In this document: one piece after another, positions 1 to 7,663 of the stretch
How the letters are laid out: every line of letters begins with the position of its first letter
How positions within the stretch are numbered: the first letter of the stretch is position 1
Source of the DNA: Formosa sp.
GTDB lineage: Bacteria; Bacteroidota; Bacteroidia; Flavobacteriales; Flavobacteriaceae
DNA length: 48,319 nucleotides
Direction: 5' to 3'
Assembly: GCA_018673215.1 (NCBI GenBank)
Contig: JABHDE010000070.1
Span: forward strand, 1 to 48,319
Program-made: the position numbers and the translations under genes
Notes under the pieces: generated by a model
The model's input: only the letters and a program-made list of their open reading frames with translations
Databases searched by the model: none
What the model was told of the DNA's origin: nothing

Positions 1-112
1 ATAATTTTTATTTTATATAAAAAACAGATTAGAAATGGAGTATTAGTTCGTGTTTTCACTATAAATACTAAATTCATCTAATGATTAGTCAGAATAAATA
101 GTTAAACAAAAA

Positions 113-150
113 ATTAAACAAAAAAAAGGAGCCAAATGGCTCCTTTTTAA
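113..150 (-). terminator. Intrinsic terminator after the first porin gene
   Basis: A 9-bp perfect stem (125-133 pairs with 138-146) with a 4-nt loop is flanked by an A-run on the left and a T-run on the right, so it could act in both directions. It lies 20-50 nt past the stop of the minus-strand porin gene. The whole 38-nt block recurs at 2320-2357 with one difference, located in the loop. Confidence 0.8.
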
Positions 151-170
151 ATTTTATATCAACTCAATAC

Positions 171-1184
171 TTAGAAGCTATACACAGCACCTAATGTAAA
201 AGCAGTTAAACCAGCAGCAGCTTCACCGTCGTTATCAGTGAAGATATCTTCGCTAGCAGTATCCAATCTTAATTCTGGTTTGATTGTTAATGCACCTACA
301 GTGTAATTAGCAGTCAATGTCGGAGTGAATACCGATACGTCATTAACAAAATCTTCAAACATAATATATTCTAAACGCATACCCCAAGTCATGGAATCAG
401 ATGATTTCATTTGTGGGTAAGCAGAAATAGATGTAAAACCAGTTCCTGGTTGGTAAGCTTGAGGATTTTCTTCATAATCAGCAATGTGCGCGTTTAAAGC
501 TACATTAAATGACTCAGAAACTTTAAATGCCGTTTTAAAATCGATGTAAGAAGTTTCTTGACTCGATGCAAAAGATAAAGAAGTTTTTCCTTTCCAAACA
601 CCCGCAGCTATAGAATAAGCTCCAGAATTATTTTGATTACCTTCAATCACGTTAACAGGATTCATAAGTCCAAGACCTAATCCAAAATCGTTACCAAGAT
701 CAAATCTAGCAACTAAACCGTTAAAGTTTCTTGCAGTATAGGTAAACATGTGAGACATGCTGTAATGGAAGTTATTAGCAGAAGACAGCTCTTCATAGCC
801 CATCCAGTTGTTAAAACGTCCCATTTGTAAAGCTATTTTATCAGAAACATTCCAATACATGTAAGCTTCGTTTACAATAGATCCATCACCATTGTACTGA
901 TCAGCTCTTTGTCCTACAGCTAAATCAGCTATAAAACCAACTTTTTCTCCTTCATAAGATAAAGTCACATTGGCCAATCCTAAAGAAAAACCAGAATCAT
1001 TGTTAAATGCACTGAAATCTCCTTGGGTGTCTAAAGCTGTATTAGCATCTCCATCATTTGAAGAAGTTAAATTGGCTCTAAAATAAGCATCAACAGAACC
1101 AGATACATTAAATTTAGACTCCTCTTCCTGTGCGAAAGTAACACCAACGACAGCGAAAGTTAAAATAGTAAGTAATTTTTTCAT
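171..1184 (-). CDS. Putative outer-membrane porin (BBP2-like beta-barrel)
   Basis: A 337-residue protein with a clear Sec signal peptide (MKKLL start, hydrophobic core, cleavage near TFAQ). The mature part starts with an acidic EEES run and then alternates short amphipathic strands rich in aromatic and glycine residues. It ends in an aromatic C-terminus (VYSF), the usual Bam-recognised last strand. This matches the family of putative porins / BBP2-like beta-barrels common in Bacteroidota; the substrate cannot be told. It is paralogous to the gene at 2374-3408: the signal peptide, the GSVDAY block and the C-terminal KPELRLD..S motif are shared. A TAAGTTTG promoter element lies about 45 nt upstream and a strong terminator follows, so it is probably monocistronic. 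Confidence 0.8.
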   Translation of the reverse strand: MKKLLTILTFAVVGVTFAQEEESKFNVSGSVDAYFRANLTSSNDGDANTALDTQGDFSAFNNDSGFSLGLANVTLSYEGEKVGFIADLAVGQRADQYNGDGSIVNEAYMYWNVSDKIALQMGRFNNWMGYEELSSANNFHYSMSHMFTYTARNFNGLVARFDLGNDFGLGLGLMNPVNVIEGNQNNSGAYSIAAGVWKGKTSLSFASSQETSYIDFKTAFKVSESFNVALNAHIADYEENPQAYQPGTGFTSISAYPQMKSSDSMTWGMRLEYIMFEDFVNDVSVFTPTLTANYTVGALTIKPELRLDTASEDIFTDNDGEAAAGLTAFTLGAVYSF

Positions 1185-1227
1185 AATAATTGTTTTTTTG
1201 TTTATTAATAGTTTATGAATTTGGTTA

Positions 1228-1235
1228 CAAACTTA
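1228..1235 (-). promoter_or_regulatory. Bacteroidota -7 promoter element of the porin gene
   Basis: On the minus strand this reads TAAGTTTG, matching the Bacteroidota -7 consensus TAnnTTTG, 44 nt before the porin ATG. The 19-nt block 1228-1246 is identical apart from one base to 3439-3457, in front of the second porin gene. No clean TTTG -33 box is at the expected distance. Confidence 0.5.
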
Positions 1236-1623
1236 AACAAAAAAATTAAATAAGCTCAGTATTTGTGCACTTAATCGATAAAATACACACTTAATAGATG
1301 GTAATAGTGATTAAAATTTTACCTAACAATACAAAAAAATGAACAAAATTGGATCAATATAGAGGTTTAACACATAAAACCAACTTAAGTTTTATGCTTA
1401 AAAACTACACTTATATGTTAATTTAGACGCAAACAAAATGGATGTTTTTTGTTTAGTACTTTAGTAAATGAGAAATAGATATAATTTTTTTAGGTAATTA
1501 TAAATAAATAAAAAGGAGCCTTTTACGACTCCTTTTTCATAACGTTATACGTTTGTTATAACGGATGTACGTTGTTAACAGAACTCGAATGAGATGATCA
1601 ATAGATTGAATAAAGACAATAAC

Positions 1624-1655
1624 AAAACCTTTCCAGTATAAACTGAAAAGGTTTT
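1624..1655 (-). terminator. Terminator of the small barrel-protein gene
   Basis: A 14-bp stem with one G.T pair (1624-1637 with 1642-1655), a 4-nt loop and a T-run on the minus strand. It lies about 20 nt past the stop of the gene at 1678-2196. Confidence 0.7.
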
Positions 1656-1677
1656 ATGAGAATTATTATATAACTTT

Positions 1678-2196
1678 TTAGAAGGCAAAACCGATTCCTA
1701 GTCCGAATTTAGGTAACAAACCATCTAATTCAATACTCACTATGTCACCTGAAACATCTACTGATTTATAAATACCACCTAAATTGACATCTATTGAAAA
1801 GGCTCCTAATATCCATTGGTGACCTCCAACCAGCCCAGCTCCAAAAGAAGAAACATCACCGGATTTGCCAGCTTCTTTTAATGAGGTGCTTGAGTAATTT
1901 AATACTGGAGCTACATAAAATCCTTTAGGGGCTGCAGTAGCTGAGAAAACATAAAACTTGTACTTTCCTTCAACTCCAATTGCGTTTACTTCCGTTTCAT
2001 TAGATAAAGTGGCTAAAGATCCTTTAATTTTTTGATATCTCAATGAAAGTTCAAAAGCTGAATTTTCATTCACAACACGCTCATAAGACAATTGGGTATT
2101 TTCTAATAAGACTCCTAATAAATCTACTTTTACAACATTCTTTTGCGCTTGAATGCTAGACACTGCTAGTAATGCTAGTAATACTAATTTTTTCAT
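1678..2196 (-). CDS. Small outer-membrane beta-barrel protein, unknown function
   Basis: A 172-residue protein with a signal peptide (MKKLVLLALLAVSSIQAQ). The remaining 150 residues form alternating amphipathic strands ending in GIGFAF, so a beta-barrel of about 8 strands is likely, of the OmpW / DUF3575 / outer-membrane beta-barrel type. I cannot place it in one named family. It lies between two paralogous porins but does not resemble them. It has its own -7 box (TATATTTG at 2231-2238) and terminator, so it is probably transcribed alone. Confidence 0.7.
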   Translation of the reverse strand: MKKLVLLALLAVSSIQAQKNVVKVDLLGVLLENTQLSYERVVNENSAFELSLRYQKIKGSLATLSNETEVNAIGVEGKYKFYVFSATAAPKGFYVAPVLNYSSTSLKEAGKSGDVSSFGAGLVGGHQWILGAFSIDVNLGGIYKSVDVSGDIVSIELDGLLPKFGLGIGFAF

Positions 2197-2230
2197 AATA
2201 GTTTAGGGTTTAATATAATTTATAATACAT

Positions 2231-2238
2231 CAAATATA
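2231..2238 (-). promoter_or_regulatory. Bacteroidota -7 promoter element
   Basis: Reads TATATTTG on the minus strand, a full match to TAnnTTTG, 35 nt before the ATG at 2196. The -33 region has no clear TTTG. Confidence 0.45.
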
Positions 2239-2319
2239 TTATAAAAAATAAAATAAAAAAGCTCTCAACAGATTTGAAAACTCAGTCTTTGAAAATTGTT
2301 TAAGTAATTATTTTAAACA

Positions 2320-2357
2320 ATTAAACAAAAAAAAGGAGCCAAAGGGCTCCTTTTTAA
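2320..2357 (-). terminator. Intrinsic terminator after the second porin gene
   Basis: GGAGCC-AAAG-GGCTCC core with A-run and T-run flanks (stem 2332-2340 with 2345-2353), just past the stop of the gene at 2374. It is a near-exact copy of 113-150. Confidence 0.8.
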
Positions 2358-2373
2358 TAACGTTTTGCGTTTG

Positions 2374-3408
2374 TTAGAACGAGTAAACGGCTGCTAATAC
2401 AAATGATGACAAAGTACTAGATGGGTTTAAATCATTATCTACAAAGGTTGCAGATTCACTAGCTGAATCTAACCTTAATTCTGGCTTAATCATTAGGTTA
2501 CCTACTGAATAGTTTCCTGTTAAAGTTACTGCTAATACATCTGCATCTCCTTTAAAGTCATAAGTACCAATTCCACCAGCTCCACCTTCAGTTTCTACAA
2601 AATATTCAGCTCTCAAACCTAAAGAAAACTTTTCTGAAGTTGCTAACTGAGGATATAAAGCAACACCTGCAAAACTAGTGTCAATATCGATATCGTCCGT
2701 AGCATCGTAATACGCTGCATTAATTCCTAAGAAAAATGAATCTGAAAAATCAATTCCACCTGTGAAATCTATTTCAAAAGCGCCTTGAGAAGCTAAGTAG
2801 TTTAAGTATTGTCCTTTGTAACCTAACTGAACACCAACAGCATAATCACCTGTAGGGTTGTACTCAGTTAAATCTGTAGGATTCATAATAGCTGCCATCA
2901 TAGTAAGATCATCACCAAAATCAAAATCAGCTTTTATTCCAGTGTGACTGAAAGGTCCATAAGAAAATAAATACGATGTACTGTAGTTAAAGTTTCCAAC
3001 AGGAGAAATAACTTCATACCCTAAAAAAGTGTTGAAGTTACCCATCGTTAATGTCACTTTTTCACTTACATTCCAATAAGCATATAATTGATTAATAATG
3101 TTTGCAGAATTTGAATTCATTGGAGAAGCAAAAACAGCATCCGTACCTCTTGGTCCAAAAACTAAATCCGCAACAACTCCTACGTTAGAAGCCTCATAAC
3201 TAGCAACAATATTTGCCATTCCTAATGAAAACCCTGAAAGGTTTGCAAACGAAGATCCTGGCGCAATTGCATTTTCATCATTTGGAGCGTCTAAATTTGC
3301 TCTGTAATAAGCGTCAACCGAACCACTAAAAGTCAGTTTTGGCTCTTCTTCTTGACCAAATGTAAGTCCTACAACGGCAAGAGATAATAATGTAATTAAT
3401 TTTTTCAT
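2374..3408 (-). CDS. Putative outer-membrane porin (BBP2-like beta-barrel), paralogue
   Basis: A 344-residue protein: signal peptide to about residue 19 (VGLTFGQ), an acidic EEEP start, then amphipathic strands and a C-terminal AAVYSF. It shares its signal peptide, the GSVDAYYRANL block near residue 31, the NWN/YWNVS-type strand and the C-terminal KPELRLDSASE motif with the gene at 171-1184. The two are therefore tandem-type duplicates separated by the unrelated 172-residue barrel gene. The channel substrate is unknown. The promoter (3439-3446) and terminator (2320-2357) resemble those of the paralogue, so the duplication included the flanks. Confidence 0.8.
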   Translation of the reverse strand: MKKLITLLSLAVVGLTFGQEEEPKLTFSGSVDAYYRANLDAPNDENAIAPGSSFANLSGFSLGMANIVASYEASNVGVVADLVFGPRGTDAVFASPMNSNSANIINQLYAYWNVSEKVTLTMGNFNTFLGYEVISPVGNFNYSTSYLFSYGPFSHTGIKADFDFGDDLTMMAAIMNPTDLTEYNPTGDYAVGVQLGYKGQYLNYLASQGAFEIDFTGGIDFSDSFFLGINAAYYDATDDIDIDTSFAGVALYPQLATSEKFSLGLRAEYFVETEGGAGGIGTYDFKGDADVLAVTLTGNYSVGNLMIKPELRLDSASESATFVDNDLNPSSTLSSFVLAAVYSF

Positions 3409-3438
3409 AAATTATTATTTTGTTTAATATTAATGCGG

Positions 3439-3446
3439 CAAATTTA
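3439..3446 (-). promoter_or_regulatory. Bacteroidota -7 promoter element of the second porin
   Basis: Reads TAAATTTG on the minus strand, 31 nt before the ATG. It belongs to a 19-nt block shared with 1228-1246 (one difference). Confidence 0.5.
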
Positions 3447-3640
3447 AACAAAAAAATAATTGAAAACCTACTGATAATTACTTTAATCGTGAAAATCATA
3501 CACTTTATGGGGGTTATAAGAAGGAATTCTCCATACTAAAACCCATTAAAAACGTATAATAATCACTAAAATCAATTAAATGTTACTATAATTTTTGTAA
3601 TATCGTTGTCAAAACTGTTCAACTCTTTAAAACTAACTCT

Positions 3641-5146
3641 ATGAAACTTAAAATCACGCTCTTACTACTTGTGTTAATTGCCTGCCATAATATTGGTCAG
3701 TCTCAAAATCAAAAGACTTATGCTTCTAGCATTACTGCTGAAGAATTAAAAGAAAAATTGTACATCTATGCCTCTGATGAATTTGAAGGCAGAGAAACTG
3801 GTGAAAAAGGACAAAAAATAGCTGTAGAGTATTTAAAAGAAATTTATAAAAAATTAGGAATCAAAGCAGCTAAATCTGATGGAAATTATTTTCAGAACGT
3901 CCCATTAGTATTGGTAAACGCTCCAAAGGTTTCCATAAAAACTGACGAGAATTCATTTAGCTATTATAACGATTTTATAAGCATTAGCGATGCAACAACA
4001 GATGAAATAAATACTGAAGATATTGTAGTGGTTGGTTATGGAATTAAGGATACAAGTTATGATGATTATAAGGATCTGGATGTGACTGATAAGATAGTAG
4101 TGGCTGTCGCTGGAGAACCAAAAAATGAAGATGGTACCTATCAAATTAGCGGATCTGAAAAAATTTCTAAGTGGTCCAACGGACGCCAAGAACTCAGTTC
4201 AAAACGCAATACGGCTAAAGAGTTGGGAGCAAAAGCATTTTTCCTGATTCATGAATCGTTATTTAAACGCTATGCTCCTTATTATAAGGCGCGTGAAGAA
4301 CGTGGAGGCGAAAGTAATTTAGCTTTGGATGTGAACAAAAAGCCAATGTATGGTTTTCTTGTAAGTGATAAAATGGGAGCTGATTTATTAAAAACAAATA
4401 CTTTGAAAATTAATTATAATCAGGTGAATAAAACTATTGTTTCTGAGAATGTTGCTGCCATGATTAAAGGAAATGAAAAACCTAATGAATATATAATTAT
4501 CTCAGCACATTTAGATCATGTTGGGATGCACGATGGGGAGGTCTTTAATGGTGCAGACGATGATGGATCTGGAACCGTTGCTATTCTAGAAATAGCAGAA
4601 GCTTTAAAAAGCGCCCAAGAAAATGGTCAAGGACCTAAACGCTCTGTGATTTTCTTACATGTTACAGGTGAAGAAAAAGGGTTGTTAGGCTCACAATATT
4701 ATACAGACTTTGATCCAATTGTACCTTTAGCACAAACGGTTGCCAACTTAAATATTGATATGATTGGGCGTACCGATCCAAAAAGAACAGAAGGAAAACG
4801 CAATTACATTTATCTCATTGGAAGCGATAAACTGAGTACAGACTTGCACAATCTTTCTGAAGAAGTAAATACAAAATACACTAATATTGAACTGGATTAC
4901 ACTTATAATGATGAAAACGACCCCAATCGTTTTTACTACCGATCTGATCATTATAATTTTGCTAAAAACAACATTCCTATCATATTTTACTTTAATGGTA
5001 CCCATGCAGACTATCACAAAGCATCGGATACTCCTGATAAGATTGAATACGATTTACTTGAAAATAGAACGCGATTGGTTTTTTATACTGCTTGGGAATT
5101 AGCCAACAGAGACGAAGCTGTTAGAGTTGATAAGGCTGTTGAATAA
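3641..5146 (+). CDS. M28 family zinc aminopeptidase, probable lipoprotein
   Basis: A 501-residue protein. The N-terminus has a hydrophobic segment followed by LIAC, a lipobox with Cys near residue 15, so it is probably a lipid-anchored periplasmic or outer-membrane peptidase. Residues 20-280 hold the N-terminal and PA-like insert. The M28 zinc site follows: HLDH near 290, GADDDGSG near 304-311, the catalytic GEEKGLLGS near 342, NIDMIGR near 372, and a C-terminal THADYH with the last metal His near 456. All expected ligands are present. It is monocistronic and ends at a bidirectional terminator shared with tRNA-His. It presumably feeds amino acids from exported peptides. Confidence 0.9.
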   Translation: MKLKITLLLLVLIACHNIGQSQNQKTYASSITAEELKEKLYIYASDEFEGRETGEKGQKIAVEYLKEIYKKLGIKAAKSDGNYFQNVPLVLVNAPKVSIKTDENSFSYYNDFISISDATTDEINTEDIVVVGYGIKDTSYDDYKDLDVTDKIVVAVAGEPKNEDGTYQISGSEKISKWSNGRQELSSKRNTAKELGAKAFFLIHESLFKRYAPYYKAREERGGESNLALDVNKKPMYGFLVSDKMGADLLKTNTLKINYNQVNKTIVSENVAAMIKGNEKPNEYIIISAHLDHVGMHDGEVFNGADDDGSGTVAILEIAEALKSAQENGQGPKRSVIFLHVTGEEKGLLGSQYYTDFDPIVPLAQTVANLNIDMIGRTDPKRTEGKRNYIYLIGSDKLSTDLHNLSEEVNTKYTNIELDYTYNDENDPNRFYYRSDHYNFAKNNIPIIFYFNGTHADYHKASDTPDKIEYDLLENRTRLVFYTAWELANRDEAVRVDKAVE

Positions 5147-5166
5147 AGCTCTCTAAATTTCATACA

Positions 5167-5205
5167 CAAAAAAAGCTTCTCCATAAAAGAGAAGCTTTTG
5201 TTTTT
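5167..5205. terminator. Bidirectional terminator between M28 peptidase and tRNA-His
   Basis: An 11-bp perfect stem (5171-5181 with 5189-5199) and 7-nt loop with an A-run on the left and T-run on the right. It can end the plus-strand peptidase transcript and the minus-strand tRNA transcript. Confidence 0.8.
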
Positions 5206-5206
5206 G

Positions 5207-5280
5207 GGTGGAAGACCGGGTTCGAACCGGCGACCCTTGGTACCACAAACCAATGCTCTAACCAGCTGAGCTACAACCAC
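5207..5280 (-). tRNA. tRNA-His (GTG anticodon)
   Basis: A full cloverleaf is visible on the minus strand. The D-stem is GCTC/GAGC, the anticodon stem TTGGT/ACCAA carries loop TTGTGGT (anticodon GTG), and the T-arm GCCGG-TTCGAAC-CCGGT contains the invariant TTCGA. The discriminator is C73 and the base before position 1 is G (5281), as expected for the G-1:C73 identity pair of tRNA-His. No CCA is encoded. Pairs 5:68 and 6:67 of the acceptor stem are both U.U as written, which is odd (see findings). Confidence 0.93.
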
Positions 5281-5349
5281 CGTTTGGCATTCAAATAATG
5301 CGTTTGCAAATGTATAGTATTTCGCATTTTATACAAACCTTTTTTTATA

Positions 5350-6072
5350 TTATTTTAAGTCAAATAAAGAATCTATTGCTGGAAGTCTTTCTACATTAAA
5401 TCCTTCGGCATAATCAACTCCTACCAAACGACCAAGATCAGCTGCCCTGTAACGAATGCTATCTACAAAGTTTTTTGAGGATATAGGTGTTTCAGGAGCC
5501 TGACTCTTAGGGTTATAGAATTGTGTCTTATATGCTAAAACCGATGCCATTTTTTGGTCGATCTGTAAACTAATATCCACTACGAAGTCTGGGTGAAGGG
5601 GTTTCCATTGGATGTAATGATATATTAATTTTGGACGCCAAGGCTCTTGAAAACCATCTTCCCCTTCGAATTGGGTCTCAATTTTTAACAAGCCGCTTAA
5701 AAAACAAGCATCGCTGACGAGCTGACTCGCCTTTGCATGGTCTGTGTGGCGATCATCAATGGCATTACACAAGACTATTTCTGGACGGTATTGGCGAATT
5801 CTTTTTATAATTTCTAATTGATGGTCTTTGTTGTTTATTATAAATCCATCGGAAAAGTTTAAATTTTCCCTAAATGACACTCCTAATATTTCAGCCGCAT
5901 GTGCTGCTTCTTGCTTTCGAGTCTCTGCTGTACCCCGAGTTCCTAACTCACCTCTAGTTAAATCTAAAATACCTACGGTTTTCCCGTTTTGAATTTCTTT
6001 ATAAATTGTACCAGCACAACTTAATTCTACGTCGTCTGGATGAGCACCAAAAGCAAGTATATCTATCTTCAT
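5350..6072 (-). CDS. bshB1: Bacillithiol biosynthesis deacetylase BshB1
   Basis: A 240-residue protein of the LmbE/PIG-L deacetylase family. It removes the acetyl group from GlcNAc-malate, the second step of bacillithiol synthesis, in the cytoplasm. The zinc motif HPDD is at residues 11-14 and the third ligand is in DRHTDH near 107-112. TRGELGTRG near 39-47 is characteristic of the BshB1 branch. The length fits the family. It lies 7 nt downstream of the PLP enzyme at 6080-7249, so the two are co-transcribed; this links thiol-redox buffering with sulfur amino acid metabolism. bshA and bshC are not in the window. Confidence 0.92.
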   Translation of the reverse strand: MKIDILAFGAHPDDVELSCAGTIYKEIQNGKTVGILDLTRGELGTRGTAETRKQEAAHAAEILGVSFRENLNFSDGFIINNKDHQLEIIKRIRQYRPEIVLCNAIDDRHTDHAKASQLVSDACFLSGLLKIETQFEGEDGFQEPWRPKLIYHYIQWKPLHPDFVVDISLQIDQKMASVLAYKTQFYNPKSQAPETPISSKNFVDSIRYRAADLGRLVGVDYAEGFNVERLPAIDSLFDLK

Positions 6073-6079
6073 ATAATTT

Positions 6080-7249
6080 CTATTTACTATAATTTTTTAG
6101 GTTACTGAGAGTAATGGCCTGCTCAATATCCATGATTAAATCTTTCTTAGATTCAATTCCAACAGAAAATCGTATTAATTGATCTGTAATTCCTTGAGAT
6201 GCGCGATCAAATTCAGAAAGTAATGCATGAGATGTTTTAGAAGGTAATAACATAGTGCTTTCTACACCTGCTAAACTCATTGAGGGCTTGATGAGTGTCA
6301 AAGCTTTTAGAAATTGTTCTGAGTCATAACCATCCTTCAACTCAAAAGACAACATAGCTCCATAGCCTTTCATCTGAATTTTAGCCAAACTGTGATACTC
6401 ACTCGATTTTAAACCTGGATAATATACAGATTTTACTGCTGGGTGTTTTTCCAAATATTTAGCCAATCGTTTTGCATTGCGTTGTTGCGCTTTCACTCGT
6501 ATACCCAAGGTTTTCATACTTCTTTCAAGTAACCAAACAGTATAATCACTTAGATTACCTCCAAAATCTTTCGCCAAGTCCCAGATTTTATCCATAATTA
6601 ATTGAGAAGATGCTACGGCACCAGCACTAATATCACTGTGACCTCCAAAGTACTTAGTAGCACTATGAATCACAATATCGATTCCTAAATCAATTGGATT
6701 TTGAATGATTGGAGACGCAAACGTATTATCTGCCGCTGTAATAATTTGATGGTTTTTTGCCAATTTAGCAATTGCAAAAATATCAACCAGTTTCAATAAA
6801 GGATTAGAAGGCGTTTCTATATAGATTAATTTGGTATTCGATTGAATACACTCTTTAAATGATTCTGGAGATAAATCTTTTGTAAAGCTATATTCAATAC
6901 CATAACTTTTAAAATGAGATTCGATGAAGTTACGAGTTCCACCGTAAATATCGTTTTGGATTACAGCATGATCTCCAGATTTTAAAAAGGTCAAAAGAGT
7001 TGCCGAAATAGCCGCCATACCTGACCCAAAAATCAAGGCCGTTTCAGCATGTTCTAAAGCTGCTATTTTCTTTGAAAGGTGCTCTTGATTTGGAGTATTA
7101 AAATAACGTGGATACCGTTTTATATCAACATCCATAAAATTAAAAGAAGTTGACATATACAATGGAGAAACGCTGCCTTGAAAGTTATTGTCCTCTAGAG
7201 AACCCGTATGGGTGCAAATGGTGTTGAGTCCTTGTTTGTGAGAATTCAT
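6080..7249 (-). CDS. Trans-sulfuration PLP enzyme (cystathionine gamma-synthase / beta-lyase family)
   Basis: A 389-residue Cys/Met-metabolism PLP enzyme. The cofactor lysine sits in SATKYFGGHSD (Lys about residue 199), with the substrate-binding GSGMAA near 76-81 and a C-terminal RFSVGIES. Members make or cleave cystathionine or release H2S/methanethiol. Exact activity cannot be read from these motifs; the KYFGGHSD form is often annotated cystathionine beta- or gamma-lyase. It is first in an operon with bshB1 (7-nt gap). A second family member is at 21454-22656 with a different lysine context, so the two are likely functionally distinct. Confidence 0.85.
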   Translation of the reverse strand: MNSHKQGLNTICTHTGSLEDNNFQGSVSPLYMSTSFNFMDVDIKRYPRYFNTPNQEHLSKKIAALEHAETALIFGSGMAAISATLLTFLKSGDHAVIQNDIYGGTRNFIESHFKSYGIEYSFTKDLSPESFKECIQSNTKLIYIETPSNPLLKLVDIFAIAKLAKNHQIITAADNTFASPIIQNPIDLGIDIVIHSATKYFGGHSDISAGAVASSQLIMDKIWDLAKDFGGNLSDYTVWLLERSMKTLGIRVKAQQRNAKRLAKYLEKHPAVKSVYYPGLKSSEYHSLAKIQMKGYGAMLSFELKDGYDSEQFLKALTLIKPSMSLAGVESTMLLPSKTSHALLSEFDRASQGITDQLIRFSVGIESKKDLIMDIEQAITLSNLKNYSK

Positions 7250-7275
7250 AGGAGTTGATTAAGGATCGTAAGTTA

Positions 7276-7380
7276 CTATCTGTCTATATCATTGAACTGT
7301 TTTATGAGTACAAACGCCCATATCACAACGCAAAAGGATACAAAAATTGAAAAAAACAGGACGATATTATTAGCGGTCAA
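7276..7380 (-). CDS. Possible 34-residue single-pass membrane peptide (TTG start)
   Basis: A short frame from a TTG at 7380 to a TAG at 7276 encodes one hydrophobic segment (IVLFFSIFVSFCVVIWAFVL) followed by a charged KQFNDIDR tail. It overlaps the end of the 61-residue membrane-protein gene by 11 nt, the spacing typical of translational coupling. The C-terminal FNDIDR echoes the FRLDR end of that neighbour. No ATG start is available before an upstream stop, so it may not be translated. Function unknown. Confidence 0.35.
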   Translation of the reverse strand: MTANNIVLFFSIFVSFCVVIWAFVLIKQFNDIDR

Positions 7381-7555
7381 GACGGAAGAGTTTAAAAAAT
7401 ATCATTAAACCTAAAAGCATCGGTGCCCAGATCCCTACAAAAATACCATGCAACTCCTCACCTGTCATAAACAAGTATTCGGATACACTGATTATAATTG
7501 CACACAAAGCGAGCAATAAAATATTAGTGAGTCCAAGTTTTTTTAAAAATTTCAT
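7370..7555 (-). CDS. Small two-helix membrane protein, unknown function
   Basis: A 61-residue protein with ATG start. A positively charged N-terminus (MKFLKKLG) precedes a hydrophobic helix at about 10-30; a short loop with EELHG leads to a second helix at about 38-54 and a basic KLFRLDR end. It has no recognisable domain. It is transcribed away from the HAD gene at 7664 and lies about 120 nt before the bshB1 operon on the same strand, so it could be read into that operon. Confidence 0.6.
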   Translation of the reverse strand: MKFLKKLGLTNILLLALCAIIISVSEYLFMTGEELHGIFVGIWAPMLLGLMIFFKLFRLDR

Positions 7556-7663
7556 CGCTGTAATTTAATTAATTCGAAAATATAAAAAAATTTGTTATTT
7601 ATTATCAGTTTATCTCTAAAATCTAATTGACTCTATTTATTATCTTCGTAAAAAAAAAAGAGA

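Larger units (their letters stand above)
1185..1677. other. 493-bp intergenic region with a hairpin and a porin 3'-end-like scar
   Basis: I find no open frame with coding character here. It holds the porin promoter (1228-1235), a hairpin at 1511-1537 (8-bp stem AAAAGGAG/CTCCTTTT) and a stretch at about 1535-1575. That stretch resembles the stop-codon region and 3' UTR of the porin gene at 2374-3408. A second hairpin at 1624-1655 serves the 1678-2196 gene. The 1511 hairpin serves no gene now present, which suggests loss of a third paralogue. Confidence 0.5.

Noticed and set aside
113-2357. Repeated GGAGCC hairpins as a CRISPR or mobile-element repeat
   Set aside because: Only two full copies and one partial copy occur, each placed just after a gene as a terminator, with no regular spacing, spacers or transposase.
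3953-5102. Extra frames inside the M28 peptidase gene
   Set aside because: They are hydrophobic or low-complexity shadows of the peptidase codons on either strand.
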